From contig NZ_SOCP01000020.1 of the NCBI RefSeq assembly GCF_004364325.1, forward strand, positions 124,001 through 188,000: a stretch of 64,000 nucleotides of DNA, in the 5' to 3' direction. The translations under genes were made by a program, and so were the position numbers. This stretch comes from Actinophytocola oryzae. GTDB taxonomy: Bacteria > Actinomycetota > Actinomycetes > Mycobacteriales > Pseudonocardiaceae. The notes under the pieces are model-generated. The model worked only from the letters and a program-made list of their open reading frames with translations, was not told the DNA's origin and searched no databases. Of the stretch, positions 17,024 through 25,130 are shown piece by piece. Within the stretch, counting starts at the first letter, position 1, and every line of letters begins with the position of its first letter.

Positions 17024-18180
17024 GCACCGATTACACCCCACGCCCGGAGCACCGGTTCAGCTTCGGGTTGTGGACCGTCGGCTGGCAGGGTGTGGACCCG
17101 TTCGGGGTCGCCACCCGCGAGCCGATGGACCCGGCCTACGCCGTGGAGAAGCTCGCCGAGCTGGGCGCCTACGGCGTCACGTTCCACGACGACGACCTGT
17201 TCGGGCTCGGCTCGCCCGAAACCGACCGAGAGGCGAAGATCTCGAGCTTCCGCAAGGCGCTCGACGCCACCGGGCTGATCGTGCCGATGGCCACGACCAA
17301 CCTGTTCAGCCACCCGGTGTTCAAGGAGGGCGCGCTCACCGCGAACGACCGGGACGTCCGGCGCTACGCACTCCGCAAGGTCCTGCGCAACCTGGACCTC
17401 GCGGCCGAGCTGGGCGCCAAGACCTACGTGCTCTGGGGTGGCCGCGAGGGCTCCGAGTCCGACGTGGCGAAGGACGTCCGCGCCTCGCTCGACCGCTACA
17501 AGGAGGCGCTCGACATCCTGTGCGCCTACGTGCGCGAGCAGGGCTACGACATCCGCTTCGCCCTGGAGCCCAAGCCCAACGAGCCCCGGGGCAACGTCTT
17601 CCTGCCGACGATCGGACACGCGATCGCGTTCATCGGCGAGCTGGAGGAGCCGGACCGGGTTGGCCTCAACCCCGAGGTCGGGCACGAGCAGATGGCCGGT
17701 ATGTCCGTCGTGCACGGGTATGCCCAGGCGCTGTGGCACAAGAAGCTGTTCCACATCGACCTGAACGGCCAGAACGGCCCGCGCTACGACCAGGACCTGC
17801 GGTTCGGCAACGGGGACGTGAAGACCGCGTTCCTGCTGGTCGACCTGCTGGAGCACGAGGGCTACGACGGGCCGAGGCACTTCGACTTCAAGCCGGGGCG
17901 GATCGAGGACGAGTCCGGTGTCTGGGAGTCGGCCAGGGCCTGCATGCGCAACTACCTGATCTTCGCGGAGCGCGCAGCGGCGTTCCGGGCGGACCCGGAG
18001 GTCGCGGCGGCGTTCGCGGACGCCCGTGTCGGTGAGCTGTCCACCCCGACCCTCGCGGACGGCGAGAGCCTGGCCGACCTGCGCTCGGAGGAGTTCGACC
18101 TGGAACAAGCGGCACTTCGCGGTGCGAAGGTGGAGAAACTGGACCAGCTGGCACTAGAGCACCTTTTCGGTACTCGCTGA
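17020..18180 (+). CDS. xylA: Xylose isomerase
   Basis: A 386-residue class I xylose isomerase (actinobacterial, short N-terminus) converting D-xylose to D-xylulose with two divalent metals. Signatures: FGLWTVGWQGVDPFG, VTFHDDDLFG (catalytic His), ATTNLFSHPVFKEGALTAND, YVLWGGREGSE, FALEPKPNEPRG (metal Glu and catalytic Lys), GLNPEVGHEQMAG, LFHIDLNGQNGPRYDQDLRFG (metal Asp) and HFDFKPGR. It is the last gene of the run from the XylR-like regulator and is followed by a hairpin. The kinase partner xylB lies 14.5 kb further on. Confidence 0.97.
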   Translation: MSTDYTPRPEHRFSFGLWTVGWQGVDPFGVATREPMDPAYAVEKLAELGAYGVTFHDDDLFGLGSPETDREAKISSFRKALDATGLIVPMATTNLFSHPVFKEGALTANDRDVRRYALRKVLRNLDLAAELGAKTYVLWGGREGSESDVAKDVRASLDRYKEALDILCAYVREQGYDIRFALEPKPNEPRGNVFLPTIGHAIAFIGELEEPDRVGLNPEVGHEQMAGMSVVHGYAQALWHKKLFHIDLNGQNGPRYDQDLRFGNGDVKTAFLLVDLLEHEGYDGPRHFDFKPGRIEDESGVWESARACMRNYLIFAERAAAFRADPEVAAAFADARVGELSTPTLADGESLADLRSEEFDLEQAALRGAKVEKLDQLALEHLFGTR

Positions 18181-18196
18181 GACCAGAAAGAAGAAT

Positions 18197-18232
18197 GCGG
18201 CGTCGCCCGACCGGCACGTCAGGCGACGCCGC
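18197..18232 (+). terminator. Hairpin terminator after xylA
   Basis: An 11-bp perfect stem (GCGGCGTCGCC and its complement) with a 14-nt loop starts 16 bp after the xylA stop. There is no U-tract, as is common in high-GC hosts. Confidence 0.7.
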
Positions 18233-18297
18233 GAACACGGAAAGGAGCCAGTCCTTCTCGCGGTCCCCATTTCGGTGAGACAAGGAGAAAAGTACCA

Positions 18298-21200
18298 GTG
18301 CATCGTCACGGCACGAGTAAGTACACGGTTAAACCACCAGGGGTGAGGCGGGGATTACGCGGAGCGGCCCTTTTCGGGGTCGCGGCCCTCGCGATGTACA
18401 CCGGCGTCGGGGCAGCGTCGGCCGAACCAGTCTCCGTGCGACACGACACCACTGTCCTGGTGTTCTCCAAGACCGCGGGCTTCCGGCACGACTCCATCCC
18501 GGACGGAATCGCCGCCATCCAGGCGCTCGGTGAGCAGAACGACTTCCACGTCGAGGCCACCGAGGACGCCGCCGCCTTCACCACGGACAACCTCTCCCGC
18601 TTCGCCGCGGTCGTCTTCCTCTCCACGACCGGCGACGTGCTGAACGCCGAGCAGCAGGCCGCGTTCGAGGGCTACGTCGACGCCGGCGGCGGGTACGCGG
18701 GTGTCCACGCGGCCGCCGACACCGAGTACGACTGGCCCTTCTACGGCGAGCTCGTCGGGGCGTGGTTCAAGTCGCACCCCGCGATCCAGCAGGCCACCGT
18801 CGACGTGGTCGACCACTCCCACCCGTCCACGGCGTCACTGCCGGACCACTGGACGCGCACGGACGAGTGGTACAACTACCGGACCAACCCCCGCGAGAAC
18901 GTCAGGGTGCTCGCCGAGCTGAACGAGACCAGCTACAGCCCCGGCGGCGACGCGATGGGCGACCACCCGATCACCTGGTGCCACACCCAGGAGCAGGGCC
19001 GGTCCTGGTACACGGGCCTCGGCCACACCAAGGAGTCCTACACCGAGCCGAACTTCCTCGCGCAGCTGACGGGTGGCATCGAGTACGCCGCCGGGCTCGC
19101 GCAGGGTGACTGCTCGCCCACCTCGACTGACCCGGCCGAGCCGCCGACCGACGCCGACTTCGACCAGATCACCCTGGCCAAGGGTGAGGAGGTCACCGGT
19201 GAGCCGATGGCGCTGGCCGTGCTGCCGGACCGCCGGGTCATCCACACCTCACGCGACGGCCGGATCTGGCTGACCTCCCCGGAGGCCACGACCACGCTCG
19301 CGGGCACGATCCCCGTCTACAACCACGACGAGGACGGCCTGCAGGGCGTCGCGATCGACCCGAACTTCGCCGAGAACCACTGGGTGTACACCTACTACGC
19401 CCCGCCGCTGGACACCCCGCCCGGCGACGCGCCCTCCGGTGGCACCGCCGCTGACTTCGCGCCGTTCCACGGCTACAACCAGCTGTCGCGGTTCAAGTTC
19501 GTCGACGGCGAGAACGGCACCGGCACGATCGACCTCGCCAGCGAGCAGCGGATCATGCAGGTCAACACCGACCGTGGCCGCTGCTGCCACGTCGGCGGTG
19601 AGATCGACTTCGACGGCGCAGGCAACCTGCTGATGTCCACCGGCGACGACACCGACCCGTTCGAGTCCGACGGCTTCACGCCGATCGACGAGCGGGCCGA
19701 CCGCAACCCCGCGTTCGACGCGCAGCGCACGTCCGGCAACACGAACGACCTGCGCGGCAAGGTCCTGCGGATCACCGTCGGCGAGGACGGCAGCTACACG
19801 GTCCCGGACGGCAACCTGTTCCCGCCGGGCACCGAGAAGACCCGCCCCGAGATCTACGCGATGGGCTTCCGCAATCCGTTCCGGATGTCCGTCGACAGGA
19901 CGAACGGGTGGATCTACCTCGGCAACTACGGCCCGGACGCCGGTGCTGCCGACCCGGCCCGCGGTCCTGGCGGCACGGTCGAGTTCGACCTGCTGAAGGG
20001 ACCGGGCAACTACGGGTGGCCGTACTGCGTCGGTGACAACCAGCCGTTCGTCGACTACGACTTCGCCACCAGCACGTCGGGTCAGCCGTTCGACTGCGCC
20101 GCGCCGAAGAACAACAGCCCGAACAACACTGGCCTGGTCGACCTGCCGCCCGCCATCGCGGCGTGGATCCCGTACGACGGCGGCTCGGTGCCCGAGTTCG
20201 GCACCGGCGGCGAGTCGCCGATGGGCGGCCCGGTGTACCACTTCGACCCGAACCTCGAGTCGATGACGAAGTTCCCCGAGTACTACGACGGCAAGAACTT
20301 CGCCTACGAGTGGGACCGCGGCTGGATCCACACGATCGACGTGGGTCCGAACGGTGAGCACGGCGCGATCGAGCCGTTCTTCGACTCGATGACGCTGACC
20401 CGCCCGATGAACCTCGAGTTCGGGCCGGACGGCTCGCTGTACGTGCTCGACTACGGCAGCGGCTACTTCGGCGGCGCGGCGGACTCCGCCGTGTACCGGA
20501 TCGACTACACCAAGGGCAACCGGACACCGCAGGTGTCGGTGGCGGCGGACAAGACGTCCGGTCCGGCGCCGCTGACGGTGACCTTCACCCCGACGGCCAC
20601 CGACGAGGACGGCGGGGATCTCTCCTACGCGTGGGACTTCGACGGTGACGGCACCACGGACTCCACCGAGGAGGGCCCGGTCTCGCACACCTACGACACT
20701 CCCGGCCAGTACTCGGCGAAGCTGTCGGTGACCGACCCGACCGGGCTGACCGGCGCGGCGAGTGTCGTCGTGACGGCGGGCAACACCGCGCCGACGGTGA
20801 CCCTGCAGACCCCGGTCGACGGCGGGTTCTTCGGCTTCGGTGACACGGTGCCGTTCACGGTGCAGGTGACCGACCCCGAGGACGGCACGATCGACTGCTC
20901 GAAGGTGACCGTGGAGTACATCCTCGGCCACGACAACCACGGCCATCCGCTCTCGCGGGCGACCGGGTGCGAGGGCACGATCACCACGCCGGCCGACGAG
21001 GGCCACGGCGCGGACGCCAACGTGTTCGGCGTCATCCACGCGAGCTACACCGACAACGGCTCCGGTGACGCGCCGCCGCTGCTCGGCCAGGACGAGGTCA
21101 CGCTCCAGCCCAAGCTGAAGCAGGCCGAGTTCTTCACCGAGCACAACGGCATCCAGATCGTCAACGCGGACGGCGCGAGCGGCGGCAAGCGGGTCGGCTA

Positions 21201-22929
21201 CATCGACCCGGGTGACTGGATCAAGTTCGACCCGGTGAACCTGACCGGCGTCGACGCGATCGGCTACCGGGTCAGCGCCGGCGGTCCCGGCGGCACGATC
21301 ACCGTGCACAAGAACGCGGTGGACGGACCGGTGGTGCAGACGGCGACCGTGCCGCCGACCGGCAGCCCGGACAACTACGTCGACCTCGCACCCGCGCCGA
21401 TCACCGACCCGGGTGGCACCGGGCCGCTCTACCTGGTGTTCAACGGCAACGGCGGCGGTCTGTTCGACGTGGACGACATCCAGGTCGAGGGTCCCGGCGT
21501 CGTCGGCGGCGGCAGCGGGCCGACCGAGTGCCAGCCGTTCACCCCGGAGGACGGCTACACCGCGCTGTTCGACGGCACGGCGGCGAGCCTCGAGAACTGG
21601 ACGCACTCCGGGCCAGGCAGTTTCGAGCTGCAGGACGACTGCAGCATCCGGACCTTCGGCGGTCTCGGTCTGCTGTCGTACGACGACGAGTTCAACGCCT
21701 ACAGCCTCAAGCTCGACTGGAAGCTGGCAGGCGACGACAACTCGGGTGTCTTCGTCGGCTACCCCGACGCGAGCACCGACCCGTGGATCGCGGTGAACCA
21801 GGGCTACGAGGTGCAGATCGACGCCACGGACGCGGAGGACCGGACCACCGGTTCGATCTACACGTTCAAGGCGGCGGACATCCCGGCCCGGGACGCCGCG
21901 CTCCGGCCGCCGGGGCAGTGGAACTCCTACGAGATCGTGGTGGTCGGGCAGACCATCAAGGTCTACCTCAACGGTGCGCTGATCAACGACTTCACCAGCA
22001 CCGACCCGGCCCGTGATCTCACGCAGGGGTTCGTCGGCCTCCAGAACCACGGTGACGGCGACGACGTGTGGTTCCGCAACGTCCAGCTCAAGGAGATCGT
22101 GGACGAGGCGGCGCCGGTCAGCACGGCGACGTTCGCCCCGCCCGCGGCGGGTGGCTGGCACCCGGGCACCGTCCCGGTGTCGCTGACCGCCACCGACGAG
22201 GGCCAGGGCGTCGACTTCATCGAGTACAAGGTGGACGGTGGACAGTGGACCCGCTATACCGGCACGGTGAACGTGACCGGCGACGGCGAGCACACGCTGC
22301 TGTACCACGCGCTCGACGAGGTCGGGAACTCCGAGGCCGTGAAGGCGGCGACCATCAAGATCGACGGCACGAAGCCGACGCTCATGGTGGCCGGTGTCGC
22401 GGACGGGTACATCTACGGTGACGCCTCCGACGTGGTCTTCTCGTGGCACGCGGAGGACGCCACGTCCGGGGTGGCCTCGGTGACCGGTGCCCTCGACGGT
22501 TCCGCCGTCGAGTCCGGCCGGCTGGTGGCGCTGTACCAGCTGCCGCTCGGCACGCACGGGTTCGCGGTCTCGGCGACCGACACGGCGGGGAACGTGACGA
22601 GCCAGTCGCTCACGTTCGCCACCACCACGTCGACGCGGGACCTCGGGCAGCTGCTGACGCGGTTCCGTGCGACCAACAGGTTGTCGCTGTCGGCGTACAA
22701 GCAGCTGAACAGTCTGCTGACCAAGATCCGCAAGGCCGAGGCGAACGGGAACGACGAGAAGGCGACGCGGTTCCTCGGCACGTTCGTCACCCTCGTGACT
22801 GACGAGACCCTCGTCGGTGACGCGGACATTCGGACGGTGCTGGAGCGCGACGCGCGCGCGGTCACCGACTCGATCAACGGGACAAGCACTGTTCGAAGCA
22901 GGCCGGCGGACCGTGCTTTCCCGAGGTGA
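18298..22929 (+). CDS. Giant secreted ThuA / sorbosone dehydrogenase / PKD / CBM6 / DUF1080 protein
   Basis: A 1543-residue exported protein. GTG 18298 has AAGGAG upstream. Residues 1-44 are a signal peptide (ALFGVAALAMYTGVGAASA). Approximate domains: ThuA-like 50-265 (LVFSKTAGFRHDSIPDGI; GYAGVHAAADTEYDWPFY); glucose/sorbosone dehydrogenase beta-propeller 286-740 (EDGLQGVAIDPNF; GRCCHVGGEIDFDGAGNL; NDLRGKVLRI); PKD 745-830 (YAWDFDGDG); a linker domain 831-935; CBM6-like 938-1065 (GYIDPGDWIKF); DUF1080 (3-keto-disaccharide hydrolase group) 1081-1267; an OmpL47-like repeat 1281-1356; and a C-terminal FIMAH-like helical domain 1444-1507 (tentative). The set points to extracellular oxidation and cleavage of 3-keto glycosides. 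It stands alone between two operons. Confidence 0.88.
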   Translation: MHRHGTSKYTVKPPGVRRGLRGAALFGVAALAMYTGVGAASAEPVSVRHDTTVLVFSKTAGFRHDSIPDGIAAIQALGEQNDFHVEATEDAAAFTTDNLSRFAAVVFLSTTGDVLNAEQQAAFEGYVDAGGGYAGVHAAADTEYDWPFYGELVGAWFKSHPAIQQATVDVVDHSHPSTASLPDHWTRTDEWYNYRTNPRENVRVLAELNETSYSPGGDAMGDHPITWCHTQEQGRSWYTGLGHTKESYTEPNFLAQLTGGIEYAAGLAQGDCSPTSTDPAEPPTDADFDQITLAKGEEVTGEPMALAVLPDRRVIHTSRDGRIWLTSPEATTTLAGTIPVYNHDEDGLQGVAIDPNFAENHWVYTYYAPPLDTPPGDAPSGGTAADFAPFHGYNQLSRFKFVDGENGTGTIDLASEQRIMQVNTDRGRCCHVGGEIDFDGAGNLLMSTGDDTDPFESDGFTPIDERADRNPAFDAQRTSGNTNDLRGKVLRITVGEDGSYTVPDGNLFPPGTEKTRPEIYAMGFRNPFRMSVDRTNGWIYLGNYGPDAGAADPARGPGGTVEFDLLKGPGNYGWPYCVGDNQPFVDYDFATSTSGQPFDCAAPKNNSPNNTGLVDLPPAIAAWIPYDGGSVPEFGTGGESPMGGPVYHFDPNLESMTKFPEYYDGKNFAYEWDRGWIHTIDVGPNGEHGAIEPFFDSMTLTRPMNLEFGPDGSLYVLDYGSGYFGGAADSAVYRIDYTKGNRTPQVSVAADKTSGPAPLTVTFTPTATDEDGGDLSYAWDFDGDGTTDSTEEGPVSHTYDTPGQYSAKLSVTDPTGLTGAASVVVTAGNTAPTVTLQTPVDGGFFGFGDTVPFTVQVTDPEDGTIDCSKVTVEYILGHDNHGHPLSRATGCEGTITTPADEGHGADANVFGVIHASYTDNGSGDAPPLLGQDEVTLQPKLKQAEFFTEHNGIQIVNADGASGGKRVGYIDPGDWIKFDPVNLTGVDAIGYRVSAGGPGGTITVHKNAVDGPVVQTATVPPTGSPDNYVDLAPAPITDPGGTGPLYLVFNGNGGGLFDVDDIQVEGPGVVGGGSGPTECQPFTPEDGYTALFDGTAASLENWTHSGPGSFELQDDCSIRTFGGLGLLSYDDEFNAYSLKLDWKLAGDDNSGVFVGYPDASTDPWIAVNQGYEVQIDATDAEDRTTGSIYTFKAADIPARDAALRPPGQWNSYEIVVVGQTIKVYLNGALINDFTSTDPARDLTQGFVGLQNHGDGDDVWFRNVQLKEIVDEAAPVSTATFAPPAAGGWHPGTVPVSLTATDEGQGVDFIEYKVDGGQWTRYTGTVNVTGDGEHTLLYHALDEVGNSEAVKAATIKIDGTKPTLMVAGVADGYIYGDASDVVFSWHAEDATSGVASVTGALDGSAVESGRLVALYQLPLGTHGFAVSATDTAGNVTSQSLTFATTTSTRDLGQLLTRFRATNRLSLSAYKQLNSLLTKIRKAEANGNDEKATRFLGTFVTLVTDETLVGDADIRTVLERDARAVTDSINGTSTVRSRPADRAFPR

Positions 22930-22974
22930 GTGATGTTGCCAACGGAGGTCGGCCGCAACTTTGAACAGTGCTTG
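22883..22974. promoter_or_regulatory. Pair of inverted 12-bp motifs upstream of the Ebo-type operon
   Basis: CAAGCACTGTTC at 22883-22894 (inside the last codons of the giant protein) is repeated in reverse orientation at 22963-22974. With one mismatch the match extends to 16 bp. The arms are 68 bp apart and end 118 bp before the start of the inositol-phosphate synthase gene. This could be a paired operator or a long-loop terminator. Function is inferred from position. Confidence 0.4.
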
Positions 22975-23092
22975 GGGTGGCGGTATTGCCCCACGCGGTG
23001 AACGCCCGTTAACTGGGTGTCGAGACACCTGGTGGGTCGGCAACGCAATGCAGCGGCTGCCGGCCCACCGGGATCACCCTGTAGGAGGATTG

Positions 23093-24244
23093 ATGTCGGG
23101 AACGGGTTTGTGGCTGATCGGGGCAAGGGGCTCCGTGGCCACGACGGCTGTGGTCGGCTTACTGGCGTTACGTGCCAAGCTCGTCGAGCCGGTCGGGTGC
23201 GTGACGGAGAGACCCGAGTTCGCGGGCGTGCCGCTGCCCGCGTGGGACGAGATCGTCGTCGGCGGCCACGACATCGTCCACACGCCACTGGAGAAACGCG
23301 CCGAGCAGCTGGCCGAGGCAGGCCTTGTCCCGCACCGGGTCCTGTCCGCCGTGGCGAGCGGCCTGCGGGCCGTCGACGCCCACATCCGCGACGGCTACCA
23401 CCCGGCCACCCACACCGGCCCGCAGTCCGATGCCGTGGCACGCCTCGTCGGCGACCTCGAGGCGTTCCGCGCGGCCCATGGTCTGGACCGCGTCGTGGTC
23501 GTCAACGTGTCGTCGACCGAACCCCCGGTGCCGTCCGTGCCAGAGCACGCCTCTCTCGCCCTGCTGGAAGAGGCGTTGTCCGACCCGTCCCGGGCGGTGC
23601 TGCCACCCAGCTCACTGATGGCCTACGCGGCGCTGCTGGCGGGCTGCGCGTTCGTGGACTTCACGCCGTCGCCGAGCGTCCGCCTGCCCGCACTGCACGA
23701 GCTGGCCGTGTCCAAGGGACTCCCGTACGCGGGCTCGGACGGCAAGACGGGCGAGACGCTGCTGCGGACGGTACTGGCACCCATGTTCACGTCCCGGGCG
23801 TTGCGGGTCCGCTCGTGGGCGGGCACCAACCTCCTCGGGGGTGGTGACGGCGCCAACCTCGGCGACCCCGAGCAGGCACGCGGCAAGCTGGAGTCCAAGG
23901 CACGCGGTCTCGCGGCGCTGCTGGGCGAGGGCGTCACCGCGCCCCTGCACATCGACAACGTGCCCGACCTCGGCGAGCAGAAGACGGCGTGGGACCACGT
24001 GTCCTTCGAGGGCTTCCTCGGCGCGCGCATGAACCTGCAGTTCACGTGGACGGGCCTGGACTCCTCCCTCGCCGCGCCACTGATCCTCGACCTGACGCGG
24101 CTCGTGGCCGCGGCCCACGCCGACGGGCAGGCCGGTCCGCTGGCCGCGCTCGCCTTCTTCTTCAAGGACCCCGTCGCCACCGACGAGCACCGGTTCGCCC
24201 AGCAGACGGAGATGCTCACGAAGTGGGCCCAGGACCTGTCATGA
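23093..24244 (+). CDS. Inositol-1-phosphate synthase-like enzyme, first gene of the Ebo-type operon
   Basis: A 383-residue member of the myo-inositol-1-phosphate synthase family. ATG 23093 is preceded by TAGGAGGAT, and the open frame upstream of it is not conserved. LIGARGSVATTAVVGLLAL is the NAD Rossmann loop. VNVSSTEPP, GSDGKTGETLLRTVLAPMF (catalytic Lys region), RSWAGTNLLGGGDGANL and KTAWDHVSFEGFLGARMNLQF are family blocks. Canonical members turn glucose-6-phosphate into inositol-1-phosphate. In actinobacterial Ebo-type operons this gene replaces the dehydroquinate-synthase-like EboD of cyanobacteria, so the product may be a cyclitol other than inositol. Confidence 0.85.
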   Translation: MSGTGLWLIGARGSVATTAVVGLLALRAKLVEPVGCVTERPEFAGVPLPAWDEIVVGGHDIVHTPLEKRAEQLAEAGLVPHRVLSAVASGLRAVDAHIRDGYHPATHTGPQSDAVARLVGDLEAFRAAHGLDRVVVVNVSSTEPPVPSVPEHASLALLEEALSDPSRAVLPPSSLMAYAALLAGCAFVDFTPSPSVRLPALHELAVSKGLPYAGSDGKTGETLLRTVLAPMFTSRALRVRSWAGTNLLGGGDGANLGDPEQARGKLESKARGLAALLGEGVTAPLHIDNVPDLGEQKTAWDHVSFEGFLGARMNLQFTWTGLDSSLAAPLILDLTRLVAAAHADGQAGPLAALAFFFKDPVATDEHRFAQQTEMLTKWAQDLS

Positions 24245-24285
24245 GCGGAGCCACTCGTCGACACTCGGGCCGGAGGCCGGCATGA
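24241..24285 (+). CDS. 14-codon spacer micro-ORF with ATGA overlaps at both ends (Ebo-type operon)
   Basis: ATG 24241 overlaps the stop of the synthase gene. Fourteen codons later (MSGATRRHSGRRPA) the TGA overlaps the ATG of the prenyltransferase at 24282. The 41-bp interval is 2 mod 3. GGAGG lies 5 nt ahead of ATG 24282, within a GCCGG-AGG-CCGGC hairpin. It shares CGAGTGTCGA with the 125-bp spacer units, in opposite orientation. It is too short for homology tests, so translation is inferred from geometry. Confidence 0.5.
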   Translation: MSGATRRHSGRRPA

Positions 24286-25130
24286 AGGCCTACCTCCAGC
24301 TCGTGAGGGCACCCGCCGCGCTCACCGTCCTCGGCGACACGGTCGCCGGGGCCGCCGCGGCAGGCAGGCCCCTGCGCGGTAGGCGACTCCTCCTCCCTCT
24401 CTCCTCGGTCTCCTTCTACTGGGCCGGCATGGCCCTCAACGACTGGGCCGACCGCGAGCTCGACGCCGTCGAGCGCCCCGAGCGGCCCATCCCCTCCGGG
24501 CGCGTCAGCCCCGGGCAAGCGCTCGCGGTCGCCGGCGGGCTCACCGCCGCGGGTCTGGGCCTGGCCCGTGCCGCCGGCGGCCGCGGCACCCTCGGGGTGG
24601 CCCTTCCCCTCGCGCTCGCGGTCTGGGCCTACGACACCGTCCTCAAGAACACCGCGGCGGGCCCGGCGGCGATGGCCGCGTGCCGCGCGTTCGACGTCCT
24701 CATGGGCGCCGACGGCAACACCAGACAGGCCTTGCCCAGCGCCATCGCCGTGGGCGGCCACACCCTCGGCGTCACCGCCCTGTCCAGGGGCGAGGTGCAC
24801 GGCGCGACCACGGCCACCGCCAACGCCGTGCTCGCGGGCACCGGCATCACCGCGCTCGCCGCCGCCACCGGCGCGCGCACCTGGCGTGACAGGCTCGGCG
24901 CGCTCGCGTTCAGCGGGCTCTACGCCAACACGGTCGGCCGCCCGCAGTACGACGCGACACAGGACCCGTCGGCCAAGCGGGTCCGGAAGGCCACGATGGC
25001 GGGCATCCACGGCATGGTCCCGCTCCAGGCCGCGCTCGCCGCCCGTCGCGGGTCGCTCCTCGGCGCGCTCGTGGTCGCCTCGGCACTCCCGGTCGCGAAG
25101 AAGCTCGCCAGGAAGGTGAGCCCCACATGA
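24282..25130 (+). CDS. UbiA-superfamily prenyltransferase (EboC / SCO3242-like)
   Basis: A 282-residue polytopic membrane enzyme. The first Asp-rich motif is NDWADRELDAVERPERPIPSG (NDxxDxxxD, binding prenyl diphosphate through Mg). The second region is YDTVLKNTAAGPAAMAACRAFDVLMG. About seven to eight hydrophobic segments are visible. UbiA enzymes attach an isoprenoid chain to an aromatic or polar acceptor at the membrane. In this operon the acceptor may be the cyclitol phosphate made by the preceding enzyme, which is inference. It overlaps the next gene by ATGA. Confidence 0.85.
   Translation: MKAYLQLVRAPAALTVLGDTVAGAAAAGRPLRGRRLLLPLSSVSFYWAGMALNDWADRELDAVERPERPIPSGRVSPGQALAVAGGLTAAGLGLARAAGGRGTLGVALPLALAVWAYDTVLKNTAAGPAAMAACRAFDVLMGADGNTRQALPSAIAVGGHTLGVTALSRGEVHGATTATANAVLAGTGITALAAATGARTWRDRLGALAFSGLYANTVGRPQYDATQDPSAKRVRKATMAGIHGMVPLQAALAARRGSLLGALVVASALPVAKKLARKVSPT

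Noticed and set aside
16608..17041. Minus-strand frames over the 125-bp repeats with repeated SAPALRRRLPSSRARHS-like peptides
   Set aside because: They are antisense to two well-supported genes and the spacer. The repetition comes from the tandem DNA duplication; no start signal fits.
19249..23043. Open frame of 1264 codons on the minus strand opposite the giant secreted protein
   Set aside because: It is the mirror of G/C-rich third positions of a clearly real gene. The translation is Arg/Val/His-rich without any motif, and the opposite strand carries recognisable domains.
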